Origin: Gp6-AA40 sp964505975
Lineage (GTDB): Bacteria > Acidobacteriota > Vicinamibacteria > Vicinamibacterales > UBA2999
NCBI GenBank assembly: GCA_964505975.1
Contig: CAZDLW010000120.1
Span: 1 to 15,784, forward strand
DNA length: 15,784 bases
Direction: 5' to 3'
Position 1 is the stretch's first letter, and the number at the start of each line of letters is the position of its first letter. The translations under genes and the position numbers were made by a program. The notes below the pieces were generated by a model, which saw only the letters and a list, made by a program, of their open reading frames with translations, ran no database searches and had not been told where the DNA came from. This document shows positions 1 through 6,226 of this stretch, in pieces.

Positions 1-129
1 GCGGGACCCAGCTCGGGTCGCCTGCCGCGGGTGGAGGATGCGTTTTACCGCGCGACGGCCACCCCCACGCGCAGGCGCGTCGGGGGCCCCGGCGGTCGTC
101 GGGAGCCCGCCCCGTCGCAACTCACGTGA
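1..129 (+). CDS. possible C-terminal fragment of an unknown protein
   Basis: Plus frame 1 is open from the window edge to a TGA at 127-129, giving 42 residues that include RLPRVEDAFYRAT and end in PSQLT. The tail is rich in Arg, Pro and Gly, and I do not recognise a family. If real, it is the end of a gene that starts outside the window and converges on the Yip1-like gene, whose stop lies 10 bp further on. A GC-rich hairpin at 62-86, with arms like CCCCCACGCG and CGCGTCGGGGG, lies inside it and could instead be terminator or spacer structure. In GC-rich DNA a 42-codon open frame is weak evidence. Confidence 0.25.
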   Translation, partial: AGPSSGRLPRVEDAFYRATATPTRRRVGGPGGRREPAPSQLT

Positions 130-138
130 GCTCCGGGA

Positions 139-684
139 TTAGAAGACGCGAGGCCCGAAGAAGAACCCGAACAGGACGAGGAACCCGAGCGTCAGGACGT
201 ACCCCAGTACACAGACCGCAACGGCGCGGCCCGTGCTGCTGTAGTCCAGCGCTTGCCTCACGGCAACGATCATCGCCAGCAGCATCCAGCTCGTGGCCAG
301 GGCGAACACCGGGAGCGTGAACCCGGGGATGGCACCGAACACGAGCAACGACCCAGGGGCGGCGGCAAAGCCAAGCGTCCGCAGCAGCTCGCCAACGTCG
401 GCGCGCGTCTGCGATTCCGGAAACAGCCGCGCACCGATCTGATAGGTCAGGAACGCCCAGAGTGTCCACGCCGCGAGCGATGCCCCGACGTGCGCGCCGA
501 GTTGCGTCAGCACACCAGCTGCAAGTCCCCCGGAACCCACCGCCGCAGCAGTACCCGCCAGCAGCACGACGAGAAGCGCCTGTCCCGTTGCACGCCGATC
601 TGCCTCGACTTCTTCGTAGATTCCCGCCCTGAGAGCGGCAGCCCCAACGAGACGCCGCACGAAGCTGCTGCCTGTCGTAGACAC
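139..684 (-). CDS. Yip1-family-like multi-pass membrane protein
   Basis: This 181-residue protein is predicted to sit in the inner membrane. Hydrophobic stretches lie near residues 36-60, 64-84, 103-120, 122-144 and 153-178, so about five membrane helices. The N-terminus is short, charged and cytoplasmic-looking (EEVEADRR). The spacing of helices and the central Pro/Gly-containing segment (AAPGSLLVFGAIPGFTLP) resemble Yip1-domain proteins, which are common small bacterial membrane proteins of unclear function. The start is GTG at 684, preceded by AGGAG at 692-696 with 7 nt spacing. It follows the EfpL gene by 15 bp on the same strand and is probably co-transcribed with it. The family assignment rests on overall pattern only. 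Confidence 0.65.
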   Translation of the reverse strand: MSTTGSSFVRRLVGAAALRAGIYEEVEADRRATGQALLVVLLAGTAAAVGSGGLAAGVLTQLGAHVGASLAAWTLWAFLTYQIGARLFPESQTRADVGELLRTLGFAAAPGSLLVFGAIPGFTLPVFALATSWMLLAMIVAVRQALDYSSTGRAVAVCVLGYVLTLGFLVLFGFFFGPRVF

Positions 685-699
685 GATCCTGCTCCTGGC

Positions 700-1275
700 T
701 CACGCGCGGCCGGCGAACTCGCGTGTCTCCGTGTGCACCTTCACCCGCTCGCCCTCCTTGATGAACAGTGGCACGCGGATTTCGAGCCCGGTCTCCAACG
801 TGGCAGGCTTCGTGACGCCACCGCTTGCCGTATCGCCCCGCACGCCAGGCTCGGTGGACGTGACGCGCAGTTCCACGTGCGGAGGAAGCTGCAGGCCAAT
901 GGGCCGGCCGTTGAACGTGTGAATATGGACGGACAGCTCCTCGGCCAGGAGCTGCTCATCGGCGCCGACGATGTCGGCGCCGAGCGCGATCGTCTCGAAC
1001 GTCTCCTGGTCCATGAAGTGGAAGCCGTTCGCATCAGCATAGAGAAACGATGCCGGCCGCATGGCGAGGTCGGGCTCCCTGAACCGGTCGCCCGCCTTGA
1101 ATGTCCGGTCGAAGACGGCCTGCGTGATCAGGTTGCGCATCTTGATGCGCACCAGGGTCTGGCCCCCGCGGGCCGTGGGCTTCGACACGTCGACATCGAG
1201 GCAATGATACGGGACGCCCTCGTGCTCGAAGTACATCTTCCTCTTGATCTCGATTGCTTCGATATACGCTGCCAC
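700..1275 (-). CDS. efpL: elongation factor P-like protein, EfpL/YeiP type
   Basis: This 191-residue protein has EF-P architecture: an N-terminal KOW-like domain (about 5-65) and two OB domains. EF-P proteins bind the ribosome and relieve stalling at proline-rich stretches. The loop that reaches the peptidyl-transferase centre reads SKPTARGGQT, with Arg36 near its tip. That PTARG signature is the YeiP/EfpL form, not the PGKG form that carries the modified Lys of classical EF-P. The C-terminal segment, with KPATLETGLEIRVPLFI and a final FAGRA, also matches YeiP. The likely start is GTG at 1275. A TAGAAT hexamer ends 6 bp before it and no clear SD is seen, so translation may be leaderless. The length is normal for the family. 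Confidence 0.9.
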   Translation of the reverse strand: MAAYIEAIEIKRKMYFEHEGVPYHCLDVDVSKPTARGGQTLVRIKMRNLITQAVFDRTFKAGDRFREPDLAMRPASFLYADANGFHFMDQETFETIALGADIVGADEQLLAEELSVHIHTFNGRPIGLQLPPHVELRVTSTEPGVRGDTASGGVTKPATLETGLEIRVPLFIKEGERVKVHTETREFAGRA

Positions 1276-1281
1276 CCCGAC

Positions 1282-1287
1282 ATTCTA
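1282..1287 (-). promoter_or_regulatory. candidate -10 box of efpL
   Basis: On the minus strand this reads TAGAAT, followed by 6 bp and then the GTG start of efpL at 1275. With transcription starting about 7 bp downstream, the mRNA would begin at the start codon. No good -35 match is visible at 16-18 bp. The -35 area (about 1305-1310) falls inside one arm of the inverted repeat at 1302-1371. Confidence 0.4.
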
Positions 1288-1301
1288 CTCACCAGGTTGC
1301 C

Positions 1302-1371
1302 AGACATCTCCTCTAAAGGCTGAGATCGTCACGAATGAAGCGAGTCTCTGCGGCGGCGTTAGGAGATGTCT
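1302..1371. repeat. 11-bp perfect inverted repeat upstream of efpL
   Basis: AGACATCTCCT at 1302-1312 is the exact reverse complement of AGGAGATGTCT at 1361-1371, with 48 bp between the arms. The left arm overlaps the expected -35 region of efpL. It could be an operator, the ends of a small mobile or repetitive element, or an RNA stem. It adjoins a second hairpin at 1373-1389. Confidence 0.6.
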
Positions 1372-1372
1372 A

Positions 1373-1389
1373 GCCCCGCGAAGCGGGGC
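1373..1389. repeat. short GC hairpin, REP-like
   Basis: GCCCCGC at 1373-1379, a GAA loop, and GCGGGGC at 1383-1389 form a perfect 7-bp stem. It has no following T-tract on either strand, so it is more like an extragenic palindrome than a classical terminator. Confidence 0.55.
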
Positions 1390-1481
1390 AAAGCCAATAC
1401 TGGCGGCAGTGAAGCGGAGCACTCCGGCCTTATGAGTCTCGGCGGTTCGAGGCGAAGCTTCACTGCGATTCCGACCGGTCA

Positions 1482-1756
1482 AGCCGTCTTCTGCTTATCC
1501 GCGTGCTTCAGGAGCCAGTCTCCGTCGCGGCGGCGCGTCCCTCGGGGGCGTGCTCCCGACGACGTCGCGCGGAAAAACGCGTCCTCCGCCGGACCAGGCG
1601 CAACCCGCGCTGGGTCCCCCACCCAGCGCGGCCTTCACGCTGCGGACACGTTTTGCCTGATCGGTGTCGCGCGAGTCGTAGGTCGCTCGCCCCCGAGAGA
1701 CGCGCCCGCCGCTGGTGCAGGTCTTCCTGAAGCAAGCGGATAAGCAGGAGCCGTCT
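1482..1756. mobile_element. candidate MITE: 259-bp fold-back element with 8-bp target duplication
   Basis: Bases 1490-1748 form one long imperfect inverted repeat. The outer arms, 1491-1513 and 1725-1747, match at 22 of 23 positions (outer end CTGCTTATCCGC). The innermost stem is a perfect 11 bp, CCGCGCTGGGT (1605-1615) against 1621-1631, with a CCCCC loop. Between them the arms stay recognisably similar, for example a shared CTCGGGGGCG block. The direct repeat AGCCGTCT occurs at 1482-1489 and 1749-1756, exactly outside the arms, as a target-site duplication would. It encodes no recognisable transposase and would have to be moved in trans. I do not recognise the inverted-repeat family. An inverted duplication with a chance flanking match is the alternative. 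Confidence 0.62.
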
Positions 1757-1911
1757 ACGAGAGCAGGGTGCTGAAAGAAGCGACCTCCCCGCCGAACAAC
1801 CCAGCCGCGGCCCGGGGAAGCCCGTGTCGAGGAGCTGACACCGAGCGGCATATTCTTCATCGTGGCCATGAGCGGACGCTGCCATTGTCTGCCAGATGAC
1901 CTCGCCACCAG

Positions 1912-1961
1912 CCAGCCAAGGGGCCCTGGCCCTTGATATCACCGCAGGGCCCCTCGGCTGG
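1912..1961. repeat. long hairpin with a palindromic loop
   Basis: The arms CCAGCCAAGGGGCCCT (1912-1927) and AGGGCCCCTCGGCTGG (1946-1961) pair at 15 of 16 positions. The 18-nt loop contains the 8-bp palindrome TGATATCA at 1934-1941. It is the first of three stems lying before the beta-barrel gene. Confidence 0.6.
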
Positions 1962-1976
1962 TTGCCAGTGTCTTCT

Positions 1977-1993
1977 GCCGCGCTTTGCGCGGC
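1977..1993. repeat. GC hairpin with TTT loop
   Basis: GCCGCGC at 1977-1983, a TTT loop, and GCGCGGC at 1987-1993 form a perfect 7-bp stem. It sits between the two larger hairpins of this region. Confidence 0.55.
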
Positions 1994-1995
1994 TA

Positions 1996-2056
1996 GGACC
2001 GCTATGCGTTCCGCACAACGAGTACGAAATTCTCCTTCCGGGCCGCATAGCGGTCC
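1996..2056. repeat. 13-bp inverted repeat before the beta-barrel gene
   Basis: GGACCGCTATGCG at 1996-2008 is the exact reverse complement of 2044-2056, with a 35-nt loop. The right arm ends 43 bp before the preferred start of the beta-barrel gene. It could be part of a structured 5' leader, an attenuator, or a repetitive palindrome. Confidence 0.55.
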
Positions 2057-2098
2057 AAGTCGGGAAATGTGGTCCGTTTCATGCTGCAGCGATGTGAC

Positions 2099-2686
2099 AT
2101 GACATGTTTCATCTCACGCAGGATGGTCGCAATCGCTCTTCAGGCTGCCGTCTTGATATGCGCCTCCACCGCCGTGGCACGCGCTCAGACGTACATCAGT
2201 CCGCTCGTCGGGTTCGACTTTGGCGGCGTCTCCGGGTGTCCGGCGATCGCGGAGTGCGAAGACAAGCGGCTCAACGCAGGCATGGCGTTCGGTCGCATGG
2301 GACCCGTACTGGGCGTCGAGACCGAGATTGCCTATGCCAGGAATTTCTTTGGAGACGCACCGGACGTGGCGTCGAGCCTGTTGACGTGGACGGGGAACGT
2401 CATGCTCATTCCGGATTTCGGAGTGCTCCGCCCCTACGGACTCATCGGCATCGGACTGATACGGCCCCGAGTCGAGCTGACGGTGCCAGGCGTGGTCAAC
2501 GCCCACAATCAGTTGGGATGGAACGTCGCGGGCGGCGCCATGCTCTTCTTCGGCAGGCACGTCGGGCTCCGTGCAGACATCCGCTACTTCCGTTCGGTCC
2601 AGGAAATACCGGTGCTCGAGATTCCCATCGAGGGTGAACGCATCGACTTCGGGCGGGCCAGTGCTGCGTTAGTCTTCCGGTTCTGA
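2099..2686 (+). CDS. outer-membrane beta-barrel protein, porin-like
   Basis: This protein has a cleavable signal peptide: SRR, then a hydrophobic core (MVAIALQAAVLICASTA), then a likely cut after AVARA, before QTYISP. The mature part alternates hydrophobic and polar residues in beta-strand style (FDFGGVSG, GVETEIAYARNFF, LTWTGNVMLIP, WNVAGGAMLFFG, VGLRADIRYFRS) and ends in ALVFRF. A terminal aromatic residue is typical of BamA-inserted outer-membrane barrels. The size fits an eight-stranded OmpA/OmpX-like barrel. Its ligand or role cannot be told from sequence. The start is uncertain: GTG 2069, ATG 2081, ATG 2099 and ATG 2123 are all in frame and none has a strong SD. I chose 2099 because it gives a normal signal peptide. 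It stands alone after a hairpin-rich leader. Confidence 0.8.
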   Translation: MTCFISRRMVAIALQAAVLICASTAVARAQTYISPLVGFDFGGVSGCPAIAECEDKRLNAGMAFGRMGPVLGVETEIAYARNFFGDAPDVASSLLTWTGNVMLIPDFGVLRPYGLIGIGLIRPRVELTVPGVVNAHNQLGWNVAGGAMLFFGRHVGLRADIRYFRSVQEIPVLEIPIEGERIDFGRASAALVFRF

Positions 2687-2927
2687 CGCACTCCCGCAGC
2701 GGAGGGGCGGCAGATCCCACTACCAGCGAGGCTGCGCCTCGGATCCGCGAGCATGTCGGCGGCGGCTTCGCCTCGCGATCCGTGCGGGCGAGATTGCACT
2801 TGCCGCGTCGTCCCCCTTTCACATACGCTTCGGCGGTCGACGGAGGACGACCTCCCAGATCTTTCCTCTCTTTCGTCCATGGACATCCTGCTCGAGAACG
2901 TACCAGCGACGGCTGGAGAGGACACGC
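2687..2927. other. spacer with REP-like hairpins and leader of the isoprenoid operon
   Basis: Two hairpins lie here: CGAGGC/GCCTCG at 2727-2741 and an imperfect GGATC-type pair spanning about 2741-2780. The rest, to 2914, shows no gene I can support. The operon's ribosome site GGAGAGGA is at 2915-2922, 5 nt before the ATG at 2928. I see no clear promoter. Confidence 0.5.
2722..2742. repeat. CCAGCGAGGC hairpin, left flank of the isoprenoid operon
   Basis: The sequence ACCAGCGAGGCTGCGCCTCG folds into a 6-bp stem, CGAGGC (2727-2732) with GCCTCG (2736-2741), around a TGC loop. Almost the same sequence recurs at 6157-6176 in the same orientation, just after the operon. It may terminate the beta-barrel transcript or belong to a repeat family. 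Confidence 0.5.
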
Positions 2928-4682
2928 ATGTCACCTGAAAACCGGAACATCACGGTTACCGTTGTCGGCGGCGGTATCGCCGGATTGACCGCGGCGTTGC
3001 GTCTCTCGGAACGGGGCTACGCCGTCAGGCTCTACGAGGCGAAGCCGGTACTCGGCGGCAATCTCGCCTCGTTTCCGCGAAACGGCGTCTACCACGACGT
3101 CTACTCCCACATGTTCTCGACGTGGTACCGGAACTTCTGGACGATCGTCGAGCACGATCTGGGTCTCGACCGTGCGACGTGCTTCGAGCCACGAGACCGC
3201 GTCAACCTCCTGCGCAAGGGCGCCACCGGGTACGAACAGATCCGAAACGTCGGATCCGTTCGGGATGCATGGAGCAACCTGATGTCCGGAGTCGAGCCGG
3301 CGCCCGACATGTTCGTGTGGAACTACTCGATGTTGGACCTGCTGGCGCACACGTTTCGCGCGCGGCGTGTCCTCAGCCAGAACAGCGTGAACGGCTTCAT
3401 GGATTCTCGGGCGTACTCGACGAGACGGGCGGCGTCTCTGCACGACCTGATCCTCATGATCGTCTGGTCGTCGCACAGCGATCTCACCGCCGCGTCCTCG
3501 TACCGGGAGTTCATCAAGTACAGCTACCGGACTCCTGCGCCCATGACCTGGCTGCTGAGGGGCAACCTTCACGACAGGCTGTTGAAGCCCCTCGAAGACC
3601 GGCTGCGGTCAAACGGCTGCGAGATCAGAACCGGCACATCCGTCACGGGCGTGCACCTGACGAACGGCCGCGTCGACCGTATCGAGCTCCAGGACGCAGC
3701 CTTCATGGCGACGCACGAGGTTCACCCCATCGCCACCACGGCGCGCGAGGAACCGGTCGACTACCTTGTGCTGGCCGTGCCCCCAGCCGTGTTGCACACG
3801 CTGATCTCGACGGGTGAGCCTGGCCATCGCATCGTCGACCAGCTTCCGGCGCTGTCCCAGGTGCGCCGTCTGCACTCGGAGCCAATCCCGGTGCTGGATG
3901 TGTACTTCAAGAGGAAGCTACCTGGAATCCCCAAGGAGCACGTGGCACTGCGGGAATCGAAGTACGACCTCACATTCCTGGATCTGTCGCAGCTGTGGAG
4001 TGATGATCCCAACATGCGCGGCATCACCGCGCTCACTGTTGCCGCGTCGGATTTCGAAGCCTTGCCATCGGCGAATCCCCGGGACGATGCCTTCACGATG
4101 CTGACGAAGCTGCATGGCTACATCTCCGTCTTCGAGCCGGGCCGGGCGTGGGGCGACCCGGAGAGCGACATCGACTGGGACAAATCGAGCTTTCAGACGA
4201 ATCTTGCCGACCAGCTCTTCATCAACGAGGTCGGCAGCGAACAGTGGCGGCCGCACTCGAGCTACACCGCCGTACCGAATCTCTTCTTCGCTGGAGACTT
4301 CTGCAGGACCGCGATCGACATGACGACGGTCGAGGCCGCCGTCACGAGCGGTCTCGAGGCCGCGCGCGCGTTGTGGCTGTCGCTCGATCCCGCGGATCGT
4401 CGCGGCAACGACATCGTCATCCTGTCTCCCGATCGCTACTCCGAAGGCTTCATTCTCGCAACGAAGCTGCTGCTCGCTCCCTACGCCTATGCCGCGGGCT
4501 GGTGGTCGCGTGCGCTGGACGCCATGCCAGCGCTTGCGCGGGGTCAGGTGACCGCTGACTGGATGTCACAGGTCGGCTCACTGGCCTGGATGCCCTATGC
4601 GTACGCAGCCGATTGGCTGCAGACGGCGTGGACGCTGTGGGACGATGTGTTCCTGAGAGGGCGAGGCGTGCGACACGACTGA
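2928..4682 (+). CDS. FAD-dependent desaturase/amine oxidase-family oxidoreductase with aromatic C-terminal extension
   Basis: This 584-residue flavoprotein starts with a Rossmann FAD site (VVGGGIAGL, residues 12-20, then acidic Glu37 in LYEAKP and LGGNLASF). It ends its catalytic part with the FAD motif of the phytoene desaturase/HpnE/amine oxidase superfamily (VPNLFFAGDFCRTAIDM, then VEAAVTSGLEAARAL, about 449-482). Members desaturate, isomerise or dehydroxylate carotenoid and squalene-type lipids; the exact substrate is unknown. After residue 495 comes an extra segment of about 90 residues with a near-repeat, APYAYAAGWW (517-526) and MPYAYAADWL (555-564), rich in Trp, Tyr and Ala. That looks amphipathic and could bind membrane or a lipid surface (inference). 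A strong SD, GGAGAGGA, lies 5 nt before the ATG. It is first gene of an operon with a polyprenyl synthetase, supporting an isoprenoid role. Confidence 0.85.
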   Translation: MSPENRNITVTVVGGGIAGLTAALRLSERGYAVRLYEAKPVLGGNLASFPRNGVYHDVYSHMFSTWYRNFWTIVEHDLGLDRATCFEPRDRVNLLRKGATGYEQIRNVGSVRDAWSNLMSGVEPAPDMFVWNYSMLDLLAHTFRARRVLSQNSVNGFMDSRAYSTRRAASLHDLILMIVWSSHSDLTAASSYREFIKYSYRTPAPMTWLLRGNLHDRLLKPLEDRLRSNGCEIRTGTSVTGVHLTNGRVDRIELQDAAFMATHEVHPIATTAREEPVDYLVLAVPPAVLHTLISTGEPGHRIVDQLPALSQVRRLHSEPIPVLDVYFKRKLPGIPKEHVALRESKYDLTFLDLSQLWSDDPNMRGITALTVAASDFEALPSANPRDDAFTMLTKLHGYISVFEPGRAWGDPESDIDWDKSSFQTNLADQLFINEVGSEQWRPHSSYTAVPNLFFAGDFCRTAIDMTTVEAAVTSGLEAARALWLSLDPADRRGNDIVILSPDRYSEGFILATKLLLAPYAYAAGWWSRALDAMPALARGQVTADWMSQVGSLAWMPYAYAADWLQTAWTLWDDVFLRGRGVRHD

Positions 4683-4723
4683 CGGACCGAAGGCACTCCC
4701 CGTACAACGCACGAGGTGACGCG

Positions 4724-5206
4724 ATGGACAATGTGTCCGGTTTTTCCCGTTCGTTCGACGACATGGTTCACATGATGACGGCCGCCTTTGGCAATGCGCG
4801 CCGCGGTGGTCCCTCGAGCGGCACCGACGACCGCGACCAGGTCGCGTCCGAGTTGCGGGATCTGGTCAGCTTCATGACGCAGGTGCAGCTCGTGTCGCTG
4901 AACAGCAGCGTGCGCTTCATGATCCGCTGGCTGGAGGCATCGACGGAGATCTGTCCCCAGCTCATCCAGACGCTTTCCGCGGCAACCGGTGATCCGGACC
5001 AGCGGGCGAAGGCCATCGCCGTCATGGCCGACCATCTGAGGGCGTACGTCCGACGGATGGGCGAAGTCCCGCTGCAGGAGGCGCAACGTCTCCAGTCCGA
5101 GCTGGAGGCGGTGATCCAGAGGTGCACGCCCTCACAACCACCCACGGATACCGCTGCGTCCGGCGACATGGACGCCTATCAGCGTCGCTGGAAGACCAAG
5201 GAATGA
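4724..5206 (+). CDS. small helical protein of unknown function, phasin-like by form
   Basis: This 160-residue protein has no family I recognise. It looks almost wholly alpha-helical: an N-terminal amphipathic stretch (SRSFDDMVHMMTAAFG), helices at about 38-72 (ASELRDLVSFMTQVQLVSL, SSVRFMIRWLEAS), 76-90, 93-113 and 115-133 (LQEAQRLQSELEAVIQRC), then a polar tail. There is no signal peptide or membrane span. Length and helix pattern resemble phasins or PhaE-like granule-associated proteins, but that is analogy, not a match. The start ATG at 4724 has GAGGT 6 nt upstream. It lies 41 bp after the oxidoreductase and 13 bp before the polyprenyl synthetase, so a scaffold or partner role for one of these enzymes is plausible. 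Confidence 0.75.
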   Translation: MDNVSGFSRSFDDMVHMMTAAFGNARRGGPSSGTDDRDQVASELRDLVSFMTQVQLVSLNSSVRFMIRWLEASTEICPQLIQTLSAATGDPDQRAKAIAVMADHLRAYVRRMGEVPLQEAQRLQSELEAVIQRCTPSQPPTDTAASGDMDAYQRRWKTKE

Positions 5207-5219
5207 CAGAGCCGGCCCC

Positions 5220-6155
5220 ATGGCGATCGGTCCGACAGCAGCTGTGATTGCCCAGCTCGGCTTCGACGCCGAGATCGACACGCTTCGCGAGCACGTGGGG
5301 GACTGGATCGATCGATGCAGTCCCGAGGTCCAGGAGCCGCTCCGGTGGCAGTTCGACGGCCACAGCGCGAAGTACTTCCGCCCTCTCACCATGTTCTGCT
5401 GCTACAGGGCGATCTATGAGGGGCCTATTCCTCCATCCCTGATGCGATCGGCTCTCGTGGTGGAGATGTTTCACAACGTCTCGCTGATCGTGGACGACAT
5501 CCTGGATCACTCGGATCTGCGGCGCGGCAAGGCCACGCTGCACTGCAGATTCGGGTTGCTTCCCGCCCTCATGACCTCCGGATATGTCGTCGCGGACGGC
5601 TACCGCCTCCTCTCCACGGATCCATTCAGCATCCGCACACTCTCGGCGCTGCTGGAACGGCTCGGAGTGGCCGAGTGCGCGCAGTGGCGGCTCAGACGGC
5701 AGCCGCTCGGCGTGGAGGACTGGCGGGTGATTGCCGGAGAGGACACCGGTTCGATGTTCGAGACCTGCGCGTGTCTGGCTACCAGAACCGAGGAGCTCCG
5801 GCGATTCGGCGGTCTGCTCGGTGTGCTCTATCACGGGTGCGACGACGTGGGCGACTGCCGGGGCCTCGAGGCGCTCGGCGGCGGCGGCACCCAGGATCTC
5901 AACGACGGAATCCTCACGCTCCCTGCGTCGCTTGCCATACGGGACCCCCGAATCCGATTGCTCTTCTGCAAGGCGAACCCGACGCGCGAGGAGCTCGACG
6001 ACATGGCGTGCGCCATGAAGGCCGAACTGCCCGACGCGGAAGCGTATCTCGACCAGCTGGCCGAGGAGGCGAGGCGCGAGGCGAAAAGGGAAGCACCGAA
6101 CCCCGACCCGCTGATTGCGCTCGTGGATCACACCAGACAATTGTCGATGCGATAG
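5220..6155 (+). CDS. divergent polyprenyl synthetase (trans-isoprenyl diphosphate synthase family)
   Basis: This 311-residue protein keeps the trans-prenyltransferase fold signatures: His85, a first Asp-rich motif DDILD (92-96) followed by SDLRRGKATLH, and a second, DDVGD (208-212). Such enzymes join isopentenyl diphosphate to allylic diphosphates. Several usually basic positions differ. The GGKRLRP loop is SAKYFRP (Lys51 and Arg54 kept, one Arg replaced by Tyr). The KTG motif before the mid-helix is DTG (Asp175). LGK after the second motif is LGG. GKxTLP near residue 230 is GILTLP. These residues contact the diphosphates in the family, so activity or substrate may have changed. Start ATG 5220 follows the upstream gene by 13 bp with only a weak SD. 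It is last gene of the operon. Confidence 0.85.
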   Translation: MAIGPTAAVIAQLGFDAEIDTLREHVGDWIDRCSPEVQEPLRWQFDGHSAKYFRPLTMFCCYRAIYEGPIPPSLMRSALVVEMFHNVSLIVDDILDHSDLRRGKATLHCRFGLLPALMTSGYVVADGYRLLSTDPFSIRTLSALLERLGVAECAQWRLRRQPLGVEDWRVIAGEDTGSMFETCACLATRTEELRRFGGLLGVLYHGCDDVGDCRGLEALGGGGTQDLNDGILTLPASLAIRDPRIRLLFCKANPTREELDDMACAMKAELPDAEAYLDQLAEEARREAKREAPNPDPLIALVDHTRQLSMR

Positions 6156-6156
6156 C

Positions 6157-6190
6157 TCCAGCGAGGCTCCGCCTCGAAGGGACCCTTCGA
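6157..6190. terminator. candidate bidirectional terminator between convergent genes
   Basis: Just after the polyprenyl synthetase, CGAGGC (6162-6167) pairs with GCCTCG (6171-6176) around a TCC loop. Overlapping this, TCGAAGG (6174-6180) pairs with CCTTCGA (6184-6190) around GAC. The two stems are mutually exclusive. There is no long T-tract, so termination is inferred from position between convergent genes. The first stem repeats the hairpin at 2722-2742. Confidence 0.5.
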
Positions 6191-6226
6191 CGGGTGGCGA
6201 TCCAGCCCCACCCGGACGCGCTGCCA

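Larger units (their letters stand above)
1276..2098. other. 823-bp gene-poor region rich in inverted repeats
   Basis: I see no convincing protein-coding gene between efpL and the beta-barrel gene. Open frames exist on both strands, for example 1508-1942 minus and 1366-1743 plus, but their products are Arg/Ser/Pro-rich, low-complexity and typical of chance frames in GC-rich DNA. The region holds at least six inverted repeats, listed separately: 1302-1371, 1373-1389, the fold-back element 1490-1748, and hairpins at 1912-1961, 1977-1993 and 1996-2056. Bases 1390-1480 and 1757-1911 show nothing I can name. Confidence 0.7.

Noticed and set aside
253..1323. 356-codon plus-strand frame over the Yip1-like and efpL genes
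   Set aside because: It lies opposite two recognisable genes and has low-complexity Arg/His composition.
1302..1371. Possible integron attC site
   Set aside because: The length is right, but the GTTAGGA near the right arm lies on its inner side and no matching RYYYAAC box stands at the left end. No integrase or cassette is seen.
1508..1942. 144-codon minus-strand frame (and overlapping ones) in the repeat region
   Set aside because: It runs through the fold-back element, is Arg/Ser/Leu-rich and matches nothing. Similar peptides on both strands are explained by the inverted repeat.
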